Part shown: in pieces, positions 18,939 to 27,515 of the stretch
Numbering within the stretch: position 1 is the stretch's first letter
Layout: every line of letters begins with the position of its first letter
Assembly (NCBI RefSeq): GCF_022348085.1
Contig: NZ_JAKRFN010000019.1
Location: 1 to 64,000 of the forward strand
Direction of reading: 5' to 3'
DNA: 64,000 nt
Source of the DNA: Mycobacterium sp. PSTR-4-N
GTDB lineage: Bacteria; Actinomycetota; Actinomycetes; Mycobacteriales; Mycobacteriaceae
Translations under genes and position numbers: made by a program
The notes under the pieces: model-generated
The model's database searches: none
What the model saw: only the letters and a program-made list of their open reading frames with translations
Told to the model about the DNA's origin: nothing

Positions 18939-18944
18939 TAGCAT
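18939..18944 (+). promoter_or_regulatory. -10 element for a leaderless cutinase transcript
   Basis: TAGCAT at 18939-18944, then six bases, then ATG at 18951. This spacing puts the start of transcription at or next to the start codon, so the cutinase mRNA is probably leaderless. No Shine-Dalgarno is present. Confidence 0.5.
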
Positions 18945-18950
18945 GGTCTT

Positions 18951-19613
18951 ATGGGTGTGCGACACGTCAGGGGCGTTCTCGGAGCAGTGATTCTGGCGTC
19001 GACGGTGCTGCTGGCCGGGGTCGTCGGCGCTCCGGCAGCGCAGGCGCAGCCCTGCCCGGACATCGAGGTGATCTTCGCCCGGGGCACCGGGGCAGACCCC
19101 GGCCTCGGGTTCGTTGGCGACGCCTTCGTCGATGCGTTGCGTTCGCGCGTCGGTGACCGGTCCGTCGGCGCGTATGCCGTGAACTACCCTGCGGGCTTCG
19201 ATTTCGACAAGTCGGCGCCCGCCGGTGCCGCGGATGCCACTGCCCGTGTGCAGTGGATGGCCGACAACTGTCCATCGACGAGATTGGTGCTCGGCGGCAT
19301 GTCCCAGGGCGCCGGCGTCATCGATCTGATCACGGTGGACCCGCAGCCGCTGGGCCACTACACGCCTACTCCCCTGCCCGCGCATCTCTCCGACCACATC
19401 GCAGCTATCGCGGTGTTCGGCAATCCGCTGCGCGATGTCAAGGGCGGCGGACCTCTGCCGGCGATGAGCACCACCTACGGCCCGCGGTCGATCGACATGT
19501 GCGCCCTCGACGATCTGTTCTGCTCGAAGGGGCTGAGCCTGCCGGCGCACTTCGCCTACGTAGACAACGGGATGGTCGACCAGGCGGCGGACTTCGTCGC
19601 CGGCAAACTCTGA
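18951..19613 (+). CDS. Secreted cutinase-family esterase (Culp-like)
   Basis: A 220-residue secreted serine esterase; mycobacterial cutinase-like proteins hydrolyse lipid esters at the cell surface. Signal peptide at residues 1-32 (AAQA/QPCP). Nucleophile Ser118 lies in GGMSQGA, the candidate catalytic Asp188 in CALDDLFC between two cysteines as in the family, and His200 in LPAHFAY. Cys35 and Cys107 bracket the N-terminal half as in fungal and mycobacterial cutinases. Length is normal. It lies between a flavin monooxygenase and a PE-PPE-domain hydrolase, in a cluster of secreted ester hydrolases. Confidence 0.92.
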   Translation: MGVRHVRGVLGAVILASTVLLAGVVGAPAAQAQPCPDIEVIFARGTGADPGLGFVGDAFVDALRSRVGDRSVGAYAVNYPAGFDFDKSAPAGAADATARVQWMADNCPSTRLVLGGMSQGAGVIDLITVDPQPLGHYTPTPLPAHLSDHIAAIAVFGNPLRDVKGGGPLPAMSTTYGPRSIDMCALDDLFCSKGLSLPAHFAYVDNGMVDQAADFVAGKL

Positions 19614-19805
19614 CTCGCGGGCAAACCCGATACCCACCTCTGAGCATCCTCAAACCTCTCATGCCCGGCAATCATCTTGACGTCACGTGTCACCTTCGGT
19701 GTCGTCGGCGAAACTCACAGCTGAACATCCCTGTTGTCATCTGGACTGCGAGTAGGGTGTGCGCTACGCAGCAAATTGCAGCGCCGGGGAGAACAGGGGC
19801 ACCAC

Positions 19806-21011
19806 ATGAACAGGTCAGCTAAGCGATCTGCGCGACGCTGGGTCGCGGTGGCCGCCGCGGCCGCCATCGCCCCGCTGGCTGTCGGCGTGCCCAGCCTCGC
19901 GACGGCACCCGAGGCGATCGCGGCCCTGCCCGATCAGCTCAAAGTCGTGACCTTGGCGCTCTATCCCGGGGACAACAGCGACGACCACGGCGGCATCATG
20001 TGCACCGGAACCCGCACGTGTTCGCCGGTCACCTATCCCTACCTCGACCGCTACACCGGCGCCGACGACCTCCAGAAGGCCTTGGCCGCCACCGATTTCA
20101 CCAACCCCATGGTGGTGTTCGGGTACAGCCAGGGTGCACGCGTGGTCGGACAGTGGCTCGAAGACCATGCCGGAACCGAGGGCGTGCCGACGCGGGAGCA
20201 GATGAGCTTCGTGCTCATCGGCAACCCTGACCGCAAATACGGCGGAACGCACCGGCGGTTCGGCTCGGTCACGCCGGCCACCGACTACGACATCATCGAC
20301 GTGACACGGCAATACGACCGAGCCTCCGACTGGCCGGACAACCCGATGAACTTGCTGGCATTTCTCAACGCCAACGCCGGCTTGACCAACATCCACGTCA
20401 ACTACGACGACATCGACATCTACGATCCGGCGAACTACGTCTGGAAAGAGGGCAACACGATCTACGTGTTCGTTCCGACGGAGGACATCCCGCTGCTGGA
20501 TCCGCTGCGCAAAATGGGACTCGACAAGCTCGCCGACGAACTCAACGGTCCTCTGAAGGCGAAGATCGAGAAGGGGTACGACCGGTCCTATCTTCCGGAC
20601 TCCCCCGGCTGGCCTCCGGACCTGCTCCCCCCGGTCGTGCCACCGACCCCCGAGCCCAACCCCGAGCCCGAGCCACAGACGCGCACAGCCACCCCCCTGG
20701 TGACCGCGCTGACCACTGCGCGGGATGCGCGAAAGGTGCGCGCGGCCGAGTCGGCGGAGCCGACTGACGCCGAACCCGAGGTCGTCCAGCCCGAGGTCGC
20801 CCCTGCCGACGAGCCGACGGAGCGAGACGATCTCGCACAGGAGACCGCCCCGGCCGCCCCCGCCACGACTGTCGCGGAGAAGTCCACCGCGAAGAAGGAG
20901 GCCGCGGATCGCACAGCGACCCGCAAGCGGCCCTTCGCGCGTCTCTTCGATCGGCACACCCGTGCGTCACATACCGCAGCGAGCGCGGACAGCACCTCTG
21001 CGACGCAGTGA
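19806..21011 (+). CDS. Secreted PE-PPE-domain hydrolase with Pro/Glu and Lys/Arg tail
   Basis: A 401-residue exported protein. Signal peptide about 1-40, then a PE-PPE domain at about 42-265 with nucleophile motif GYSQGA, Asp in RQYDRASDWP and His in NIHVNY. It is closer to the 13576 paralogue than to the 16024 one (shared IGNPDRKYGG/LGNGGRKYGG, NYVWKEGNT/NIVWKEGKT, VPTEDIPLL/VPTEHLPLL). The tail is Pro/Glu-rich (PPTPEPNPEPEPQ), then Glu/Ala-rich, ending with basic Thr-Arg-Lys stretches. ATG 19806 follows GGGGAGAACAGGGG. An esterase or lipase role in the envelope is inferred from the family; substrate unknown. Confidence 0.82.
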   Translation: MNRSAKRSARRWVAVAAAAAIAPLAVGVPSLATAPEAIAALPDQLKVVTLALYPGDNSDDHGGIMCTGTRTCSPVTYPYLDRYTGADDLQKALAATDFTNPMVVFGYSQGARVVGQWLEDHAGTEGVPTREQMSFVLIGNPDRKYGGTHRRFGSVTPATDYDIIDVTRQYDRASDWPDNPMNLLAFLNANAGLTNIHVNYDDIDIYDPANYVWKEGNTIYVFVPTEDIPLLDPLRKMGLDKLADELNGPLKAKIEKGYDRSYLPDSPGWPPDLLPPVVPPTPEPNPEPEPQTRTATPLVTALTTARDARKVRAAESAEPTDAEPEVVQPEVAPADEPTERDDLAQETAPAAPATTVAEKSTAKKEAADRTATRKRPFARLFDRHTRASHTAASADSTSATQ

Positions 21012-21038
21012 CCGAGCCGGCTGTGCTTGGCTGATGTC

Positions 21039-21866
21039 ATGGACGTCAGCCATCTCGCACCGCTCGAACAGACCGCTCTGCTGACCGAATACTGCCGCGC
21101 ACTCGACCAGCGCGCGCCGCGGCCGATCCTCGGCGATCGGTGGGCGCTCGACACCGTCGGTGCCATCGACTACGACTTCACCAGCCTCGCCGCCACCCCC
21201 AGCGTGGTGCCGTTGGTGGCTCTGCGCGCCAAGATTCTCGACGAGCTCATCAGCGCGTTCCTGGCAGAACATCCAGATGCCGTGGTGGTCGATCTGGGGG
21301 CGGGTCTTTCGTCGGCTGTGCACCGGGTGAACCCCGGCGCCGGAGTCGACTGGTACAGCGTCGACACGCCCGCCGTGCTGGCGCTGCGCGCCGACGTGCT
21401 GCCGGCCCATCCGGCCGACCATCCGATGTCCACCGATCTGACCGCCCAAGGCTGGGCCGATCAGATTCCGGCGGACCGGCCCGCCCTCGTGTTCGCCGAC
21501 GGGTTGATCGCGTTCCTCGACGAGCCGGCGGTGAAGGCATTGTTCTCGGACGTGACAACACATTTCGCGACGGGCGTGCTCGCGTTCAACGACTACGGAC
21601 CGGTGAGCCGGGCCAACCGGTTGCTGGGTCGGCTGGCCACCTCGCGGAAGACGAACTCGCCGCACGATCAGTGGAACTTCCCCGGATTCGCCGACGCCCG
21701 CCGCCCGGAGTCCTGGAATCCCGCCCTGCGCCTTCGCGACGAGCAGAGCGTGATGCAGCGGCCCGAAGCCGCGGCATTTCCCCGCGGGCTGCGTCTTGCC
21801 GCGCGGCTCTCCCACCGCATCCCCGCGATCGCCCGCAAGGCGCGGGTGCTGTCCTACCGCTTCTAG
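21039..21866 (+). CDS. LCM/PPM-family SAM-dependent O-methyltransferase
   Basis: Class I methyltransferase of the leucine-carboxyl-methyltransferase-like group expanded in mycobacteria, 275 residues. SAM-binding motif VVDLGAGLSS at about residue 85, an acidic residue after motif II (YSVDTPAV), and ADRPALVFADGLIAFL. Second member of this family in the window (the other is at 32305); they share the framework A(D/E)FxxHP...DLGxGLxxxVxRV(N/D)PG. Substrate unknown. ATG 21039 chosen; a TTG at 21027 would add four residues. Its end overlaps the convergent P450 by 4 bases. O-methylation of a polyketide hydroxyl is possible, as the canonical phthiotriol methyltransferase Rv2952 is not in view. Confidence 0.8.
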   Translation: MDVSHLAPLEQTALLTEYCRALDQRAPRPILGDRWALDTVGAIDYDFTSLAATPSVVPLVALRAKILDELISAFLAEHPDAVVVDLGAGLSSAVHRVNPGAGVDWYSVDTPAVLALRADVLPAHPADHPMSTDLTAQGWADQIPADRPALVFADGLIAFLDEPAVKALFSDVTTHFATGVLAFNDYGPVSRANRLLGRLATSRKTNSPHDQWNFPGFADARRPESWNPALRLRDEQSVMQRPEAAAFPRGLRLAARLSHRIPAIARKARVLSYRF

Positions 21867-23233
21867 CGGCTCTCGCCGTTGCCCGCCGAGACCGAATCGG
21901 CGGCGCGCGGTCCGGCCGGTGTGCGGCGGTGCACGACGACGCGGCCACCCCGGCCCGGTGTGACGGTCACGCCGCGGCTGTGGGGCTTCTCGTCGGGTTC
22001 GGTGGTCGGCTCGATGCGGAACTCACGCAGGATGGTACGAAGCGTGACCTCCATCTCCATCGTGGCGAAGGAGGCTCCGATGCATCGCATCATGCCGCCG
22101 CCGAACGGGATCCACGCGAAGGGGTTGGGCGGCTTGCCGACGAAGCGGTCCGGGTCGAAGCGCTCGGCGTCGGGAAAGCTGCTCTCGGCGGCCATCGCGA
22201 GCTGGGTGCTCGCCAGGATCGTGGCGCCCTCGGGAATGATCCACTCCCCCAGCTGGATTCGCGTGCGAGCCCGCCGGAGCGCCGCGGTCAGCACCGGCCG
22301 GGTGCGCTGCGACTCGGCGATGGTGGCCAGCAGGAGCTCGTTGCCGCCCGCGTCGACCTCGTCGGTGAGCCGGACCAGCAGGTCGGGATGGCGACGGATG
22401 CGTTCGATGGTCCAGGCCAATTGCGTCGAGGTGGTCTCATGCCCGGCCACCAGCATGGTGAGCAGCTCGTCGACGATGTAGTTGTCCGGAATGGGTGCGC
22501 CGTCGTCGTAACGAGCCTGCAGCAGCAGTGACAGCACATCGCCACGGTCGGCGAAGTCCGGGTCCGATCGCGCTCGACTCATCAGCGATTTCAGCAGCTC
22601 GTCCATCCGGCGTCGGTAGCCGGCGAACTTCCCTCCCGGGCTCCACGGCCCGACGTCCTTGCGCACGACGGACGGCATCAGCGCGATCTTCGATCCGAAC
22701 TCGACGGCCTTGGGCATCAGCTCACGCATCTCGTCGAGCTCGGCGCCTTCGGCGCCGAACACCGCTCGCAGGATCGTGTTGAGCGTGATCCGCATCATCG
22801 GGTCGACGGTCGGGAACTCGACTCCCTCGGCCCAGGAGCCGATCTCGCGCAGCACCTCCTGCTCGGTGATGCTCTCGTAGGCACGCATGTTCTTGCCGTT
22901 GAACGGCGGAAGGAGCAGCTTGCGGCGGGCGAGCAGCGCGTCCCCTTCGAGGTTGAAGATGGAGCCGGGGCCGAGCACGTCACCCCCCAGGTTGTTCTGC
23001 GGCCGCCCGATCAAGTCGCGGCTGCTGCTGAACAATTCCTTCACCAGCGCGGGATCGCTGATCACCACCGTGGTGCCGAACACCGGCACCTTGAGCGTGA
23101 ACGTGGAGCCGTAGCGGCGGCCCAGCGCCGCGATGGAGCCGTAGCGGGCCGTGAGCACATACGCGCCCTGAACCAGCTTGGGTAGGGGCGGTCCGGGTGG
23201 CAGCTTCACCGGATCCGTGGTGGCCGCTGTCAT
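21863..23233 (-). CDS. Cytochrome P450, CYP138-like
   Basis: Heme-thiolate monooxygenase, 456 residues. PPGPPLPKLVQG proline-rich start; I-helix AGHETTS (oxygen activation); K-helix ESQRTRP (ExxR); heme loop FGGGMMRCIGASFA with the Cys ligand. AWIPFGGG and VTPGRGGRVV near the C-terminus, and the general pattern, resemble CYP138 (Rv0136) of M. tuberculosis. Soluble, no membrane anchor. It lies 25 bases after the monooxygenase gene on the same strand, so the two are probably one operon. Substrate unknown; ferredoxin and reductase are not encoded nearby. Confidence 0.9.
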   Translation of the reverse strand: MTAATTDPVKLPPGPPLPKLVQGAYVLTARYGSIAALGRRYGSTFTLKVPVFGTTVVISDPALVKELFSSSRDLIGRPQNNLGGDVLGPGSIFNLEGDALLARRKLLLPPFNGKNMRAYESITEQEVLREIGSWAEGVEFPTVDPMMRITLNTILRAVFGAEGAELDEMRELMPKAVEFGSKIALMPSVVRKDVGPWSPGGKFAGYRRRMDELLKSLMSRARSDPDFADRGDVLSLLLQARYDDGAPIPDNYIVDELLTMLVAGHETTSTQLAWTIERIRRHPDLLVRLTDEVDAGGNELLLATIAESQRTRPVLTAALRRARTRIQLGEWIIPEGATILASTQLAMAAESSFPDAERFDPDRFVGKPPNPFAWIPFGGGMMRCIGASFATMEMEVTLRTILREFRIEPTTEPDEKPHSRGVTVTPGRGGRVVVHRRTPAGPRAADSVSAGNGESR

Positions 23234-23258
23234 GGTGTCACCTCGTTCGTCGGGGGCG

Positions 23259-24743
23259 TCAGGCTATCTGGTAATCGCTGAGCGGGAAATGCTCCTGCTC
23301 TTTGACGGCCTGTCGGATGGACGTGGGCCGGAACAGCGGCGCCTCGCCGGACTTGTTGAACCAGTACGACCGCGAATTGGTGCAATCGCCGAGCCGGAAC
23401 ACCGAATCGTCGAGCAGGGTCAGCATGCGATCGAGGAACCGGTCGTTGGCCGCCTCGGTGACCTCGAACGCGCGGCCGCCGCTGCGCTGCAGCTCACCGA
23501 ACAACCGCTTCATGTGCCGCATCTGGTATTCGACGGTGTCGAACCAGGACATGCCCACCCACGCGTAGGGGCTCGCCTGGTTGATCATGTTCGGGAACAT
23601 CGGCACCGTCATGCCCTCATAGGCCTGGAACCCGTTCTCCCGCCACCACTTTCCGAGGTCGCGGCCCTCCCGGCCGATCACCGGGATCGCGGGCAGGTTG
23701 GATTCCCACACGTCGAAGCCCGTGGCCAGAACCAACGTGTCCACGGTGCGCTTGACGCCGTCGGTCGTCACGATCCCGTCGGGATCGATCCGCTCGATGC
23801 CCGCCGTCTCCAGGTGCACGTGCGCCTTGTTGAGCGCGCGGTAGTACACGTTCGACAGCGTCGGGCGCTTGCAGCCGAAGTCGTAATTCGGGGTGAGCTT
23901 GCGCCGCAGCTCCCGGTCCCGGATCGACAGGTAGCGGTGCAGGGCGCCGATGGCCGCTGCGGCGCTGTTGACCGGACGGAACTGCCGGAACTTCCACATC
24001 GCGATGGTCACCATGACGTCCATGAAAAGATCGCTGGACATCCGCAGGAGCCGTTGTGCCACAGGGAATCTCGCGAACAACTTCTGGGCGGCGGGGCCGA
24101 ACGAGAGGTCGAACTTCGGCATCACCCAGATTGGGGTGCGCTGATACACGGTCAGCTCGGCGACGTCCTCGGCGAGCTTGGGGATCAACTGCACACCGGT
24201 CGAGCCCGTTCCGATGATCGCGGCCTTCTTCTCGCGCAGCGAGTAACCGTCGTTCCATTCCTGGGCGTGCAGCACCGTGCCCGCGAAGTCCTCGATGCCG
24301 GGGATGTCGGGCTTCTTCGGCTGGCTCAGGTATCCGGTCGCCAGGATGAGGAACTGCGCGCGGATCGTCTCACCGCCCTGCAGCGAGACCTGCCAGGTCT
24401 GCGTTTCCTCGTCCCAGCGGGCCCCGTCGACCGTGGTGTTGAAGCGCATGTAGCGCCGCAGGTCGTACTTGTCGGCGACGTGCTCGGCGTAGGTCTTGAG
24501 CTCAGCGCCGGGAGCGTAGAGCCGCGACCAGTACGGGTTCGGCTCGAACCAATACGAATACGTGGTGGATGGGACGTCGACCGTCAGACCCGGATACCGG
24601 TTGACATGCCAGGTACCGCCGAGATCGTCTTCCCGATCGAGGATGACGATCCGGCGGTACCCCAGCCGATTGAGCTGGATCGCGGCACCCATCCCACCGA
24701 ATCCCGCACCGACGATGACAGCGTCGTATTGCTCGGTACTCAC
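23259..24743 (-). CDS. Flavin-containing (Baeyer-Villiger-type) monooxygenase, paralogue 2
   Basis: FAD/NADPH-dependent monooxygenase, 494 residues, colinear over its full length with the one at 17405. FAD motif GAGFGG, class B fingerprint FAGTVLHAQEWND (FxGxxxHxxxWN) and second Rossmann motif GTGSTG. ATG 24743 is the natural start (MSTEQYDAVIVGAGFGG). Upstream partner of the CYP138-like gene in a two-gene operon. The fingerprint ends WN where paralogue 1 has WD, one of several differences that could mark a different substrate. Relatives include EthA and MymA; the actual substrate cannot be read from the sequence. Confidence 0.88.
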   Translation of the reverse strand: MSTEQYDAVIVGAGFGGMGAAIQLNRLGYRRIVILDREDDLGGTWHVNRYPGLTVDVPSTTYSYWFEPNPYWSRLYAPGAELKTYAEHVADKYDLRRYMRFNTTVDGARWDEETQTWQVSLQGGETIRAQFLILATGYLSQPKKPDIPGIEDFAGTVLHAQEWNDGYSLREKKAAIIGTGSTGVQLIPKLAEDVAELTVYQRTPIWVMPKFDLSFGPAAQKLFARFPVAQRLLRMSSDLFMDVMVTIAMWKFRQFRPVNSAAAAIGALHRYLSIRDRELRRKLTPNYDFGCKRPTLSNVYYRALNKAHVHLETAGIERIDPDGIVTTDGVKRTVDTLVLATGFDVWESNLPAIPVIGREGRDLGKWWRENGFQAYEGMTVPMFPNMINQASPYAWVGMSWFDTVEYQMRHMKRLFGELQRSGGRAFEVTEAANDRFLDRMLTLLDDSVFRLGDCTNSRSYWFNKSGEAPLFRPTSIRQAVKEQEHFPLSDYQIA

Positions 24744-24776
24744 GTGGCGATAGTACGGGCGATCGCAGTCCCGTTC

Positions 24777-26327
24777 CTACTTGCTGTCACCGCCGTCGGA
24801 CTTGTCCGCGCCTGCCTTGGCACCCGAGCCGCTGCCGCCCGAGTCACGCTTGCCGAACTTCGGCGCCTTCTTGGCCGGTGCCGCGTTGTCCGACGACTTC
24901 GACCCTGCGGCATCGCTCTTCGCGTCGGCCTTCGTCGTGTCGGCATCGGCATCGGCCTTCGTCGTATCGGCGGCCTTGCGGTCCTTGCCGAACGACCACT
25001 TCTTGGCCGGCTTGGCGGTGTCGTCAGACGACGTGTCGTCGGTCTTGTCGGCAACCGGGGTGACCTCGGCGGCGGGGGTTTCCTTGACCTCGCCCTTGTC
25101 GGTGTCCGTGGCACCGGCCTCGACCGTGTCGGTCTTGGTGTCGTCGGTCTTGGCCTGGTTGAACTTGTCGGTGAGGTTCTGGATCGCGTTGGCCAGGAAA
25201 TCGTTCTTCTTGGCCGGCTTCACCGCGTCGGCCGAGGTGTCCTTGGTGGGCTCCTCGACAGCCGTCTCGACCGCGGGCGTGGTCTTCGACGCGAGCAGCG
25301 CGGTCGCGGTGGACGTGTCTTCCTCGCCGGGCTTGGGCCCGATCCACTTGCCGTCCTCGCCGTAGTTCTTCTTGTACTTCAGCGGCACGTAGCTGTTCGG
25401 CGGGATGTCGTCGCCCGGCTTCCAGTCCGTCGGCATGAACGGATCTGCCGGGTTGCAGGTCGGGCAGAGCACCTTCGCGAACGGGCGCAGCACGTAGGCC
25501 GACAGCGACATCTGCGGGTTCCACAGCGTGCTCTGCGGCACGAAGGGGTACCAGCTCTTCCACAGCGCCGACGTCAGCCGGACCGTGGTGTCCCAGATCT
25601 CCTTGCCGGACGGGAAGTCGACCGGCTCGGGATCGTCGAGCAGGTAGTCCCAGGTCGCGTTCCAGCCGGCGTTCGGGTCGAGCAGCCAGGTCGTGTTCGA
25701 CCATGGGGTCTTCTCACCCGTTTCGCCGAGCTCCTGACCCCAATAGGTCTCGTTCTCGCTGACCGGGTTGATCACATCGCCGAACGTGTAGCCGTCACCG
25801 GTGTAGAACTCCCACGGGGCCACCTGGAACATGTGGCTGAGGATGCTCTCGGGGTGCGGACACGGCGGCAGGCCGGAGCAGCCCGCATCCATCGGGAAGT
25901 TCGCGGCGAACCAGAGGAACGTGGCGATGCCGGCCTGCTCCGAGTAAGGCTTGAAGGGCAGGAGCATGTCCACGAAGCCCTTGGTCATCTCCTCGTTCGG
26001 CGGATCCCACCCGAGGACGTTGACGTCGCTGTAGACCCACCAGCTCTTGCTCTCCTCCATCGCGGCGGAGAAGCGGTTGATGCCGTCGATCTCGGCACGC
26101 GGGATGCTCAGCACCGCGTTGAACAGGTTCGGAATGATGTTGGCGTAGGACTGGCCGGGCTTGAGACCCGTCGACGCGGCCACCAGGCTCACGTCCATCG
26201 ACGAGATCGTGCGCTCCTGGGCGGCGCTGACCGCCGCCTCGACCGGCAATACCGACCCCGCCGCGATCAACGACGCCCCGACAAGCGCAACGCCTGTCGT
26301 GACGTACGGCCGCAACGCTGACTGCAT
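24777..26327 (-). CDS. Secreted mycobacterial protein of unknown function with Lys/Asp/Thr/Ala-rich tail
   Basis: A 516-residue exported protein I cannot assign to a named family. Start at ATG 26327: AGAGGGA lies upstream and the signal peptide begins there (MQSALRPYVTTGVALVGASL). The conserved region (about 40-330) contains GWDPPNEEMTKGFVDMLLPF, a Cys-containing segment (NFPMDAGCSGLPPC), WEFYTGDGYTFGDVINPV, and CPTC. The last 190 residues are low-complexity, rich in Lys, Asp, Thr and Ala, probably disordered, ending GGSGSG. A paralogue at 29023 shares the signal peptide and these landmarks. Both look like envelope proteins. Function unknown. Confidence 0.72.
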   Translation of the reverse strand: MQSALRPYVTTGVALVGASLIAAGSVLPVEAAVSAAQERTISSMDVSLVAASTGLKPGQSYANIIPNLFNAVLSIPRAEIDGINRFSAAMEESKSWWVYSDVNVLGWDPPNEEMTKGFVDMLLPFKPYSEQAGIATFLWFAANFPMDAGCSGLPPCPHPESILSHMFQVAPWEFYTGDGYTFGDVINPVSENETYWGQELGETGEKTPWSNTTWLLDPNAGWNATWDYLLDDPEPVDFPSGKEIWDTTVRLTSALWKSWYPFVPQSTLWNPQMSLSAYVLRPFAKVLCPTCNPADPFMPTDWKPGDDIPPNSYVPLKYKKNYGEDGKWIGPKPGEEDTSTATALLASKTTPAVETAVEEPTKDTSADAVKPAKKNDFLANAIQNLTDKFNQAKTDDTKTDTVEAGATDTDKGEVKETPAAEVTPVADKTDDTSSDDTAKPAKKWSFGKDRKAADTTKADADADTTKADAKSDAAGSKSSDNAAPAKKAPKFGKRDSGGSGSGAKAGADKSDGGDSK

Positions 26328-26674
26328 GTGTGCATCCCTCTCGTCGGACGTGCTCAGGGCTCTCGCGTAACGGGTCACGACGAGATCACGATGACAGTAC
26401 CGAAGTGTGATGCAGGTGTCCAGCTAACGAGAAATTGCTACGCCGTCACATGTGTCCGCGACGATGGGCCCGTCTTGCGTGCCTGGCGCACTCGGCGGGC
26501 GATTCGGCGTGCCGGCGCTGCCCCGTCGAAATGCGCTGGCTGATCAGGCTTTGCGGCTGTCGGCGACGTCAATATGACCGGTCTCCGCGGTCTCGTCAGC
26601 AATGTGAAAGCGCAAACAAGTGGTTGTGGCCCGGGTGCGGCGATGCTTTGCCGGAGGCCGTGCGGCCGCCGGTG
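26328..26674. other. Intergenic region upstream of the secreted protein at 24777
   Basis: About 350 bases between the start of the minus-strand secreted protein and the end of the minus-strand hydrolase. It should carry the secreted protein's promoter and the hydrolase's terminator. I see the ribosome-binding site just upstream of 26327 but no convincing -10/-35 pair, hairpin or RNA gene. Confidence 0.4.
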
Positions 26675-27457
26675 TCAGAGCCGCTGCGCGGTCAACCACG
26701 CGTCGATGCGGGCCGCCACGGCCTCCCAACCCGGCTCCAGCATCATGTTGTGCCCCATCCGCGGGAAGAACTCGGCCTCGGTCCGGTACGCCCGCGCGGT
26801 CGCCTCGACCTCCGCGCGGGTGACCGCCCCGTCGTCATCTGCGCCCAGGACCAGCATCGGGGTGCGGATCCGCTCCGGGTGCGGCCGGTTGAAGATCCCG
26901 TCGGTGCCCGATCGCGCGCTCTCCTCCCCCAGTCGCCCGGCATACCGCAGCAGTAGGTCCTCGGGGGTGTGCGGCGAGAAGAACCGCTCCCGTGCCAACT
27001 CGGGAGTGCTGACATACGGCAGCGTCCGGCGCGTCACCGACATCTTCGCGAAGTGCCAGGGGTGCCGGCGTAGCCAGCGCAACCCCGACCGCAGGTAGCC
27101 CTGTGGCGGCATCGACGCCATCAGCACCGCGACCGGCGCGTCGTGGGACTCCAGATACTTCTGCACGACGAAACCGCCCATGGAGTGCCCGATCGGCACC
27201 GGCGGCGTCTCCACGGTCGCGGCGACCGTCGCGACATCGGCCTCGAAGTCGTCGAAGGTGCAGTCGTTGAGGGGTTTGTCCGTGCCACTTGCGCCGTGAC
27301 CGCGCAGGCTCAGCGCCAGCACCCGGTAGCCGCGATCGGCGAACCAGCCCAGGAAGTGCTCGTCCCAGCACCACGCGGCATGCCAGGCGCCGTGGACGAA
27401 CAGCAGCGGAACCGGATGGGCGGCGCTCGCCTCACCCCGGTCGAGCACCTCGAGCAT
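26675..27457 (-). CDS. Alpha/beta hydrolase
   Basis: A 260-residue cytosolic alpha/beta-fold hydrolase. Oxyanion-hole region FVHGAWHAAWCWDEHF, LSLRGHGAS, nucleophile elbow GHSMGG, candidate acid residue in LGADDDGAV, and catalytic His in RMGHNMM. ATG 27457 chosen because GAGGAGACC lies directly before it and the divergent gene starts 58 bases away; the longer reading from 27643 would run through that promoter into the divergent gene. Likely an esterase or lipase; substrate unknown. It shares a bidirectional promoter with the Rv2951c-like ketoreductase, so the two may be expressed together. Confidence 0.85.
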   Translation of the reverse strand: MLEVLDRGEASAAHPVPLLFVHGAWHAAWCWDEHFLGWFADRGYRVLALSLRGHGASGTDKPLNDCTFDDFEADVATVAATVETPPVPIGHSMGGFVVQKYLESHDAPVAVLMASMPPQGYLRSGLRWLRRHPWHFAKMSVTRRTLPYVSTPELARERFFSPHTPEDLLLRYAGRLGEESARSGTDGIFNRPHPERIRTPMLVLGADDDGAVTRAEVEATARAYRTEAEFFPRMGHNMMLEPGWEAVAARIDAWLTAQRL

Positions 27458-27515
27458 GGTCTCCTCGGATCCGGTCGGACAGGCGGGTAGCGCCCCTGAT
27501 AGTACGGTTCCTCCT

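Noticed and set aside
23178..26321. 1047-codon plus-strand frame
   Set aside because: Spans the antisense of a monooxygenase gene and a secreted-protein gene with clear signatures; composition is Arg/Gly/His-rich with no domain.
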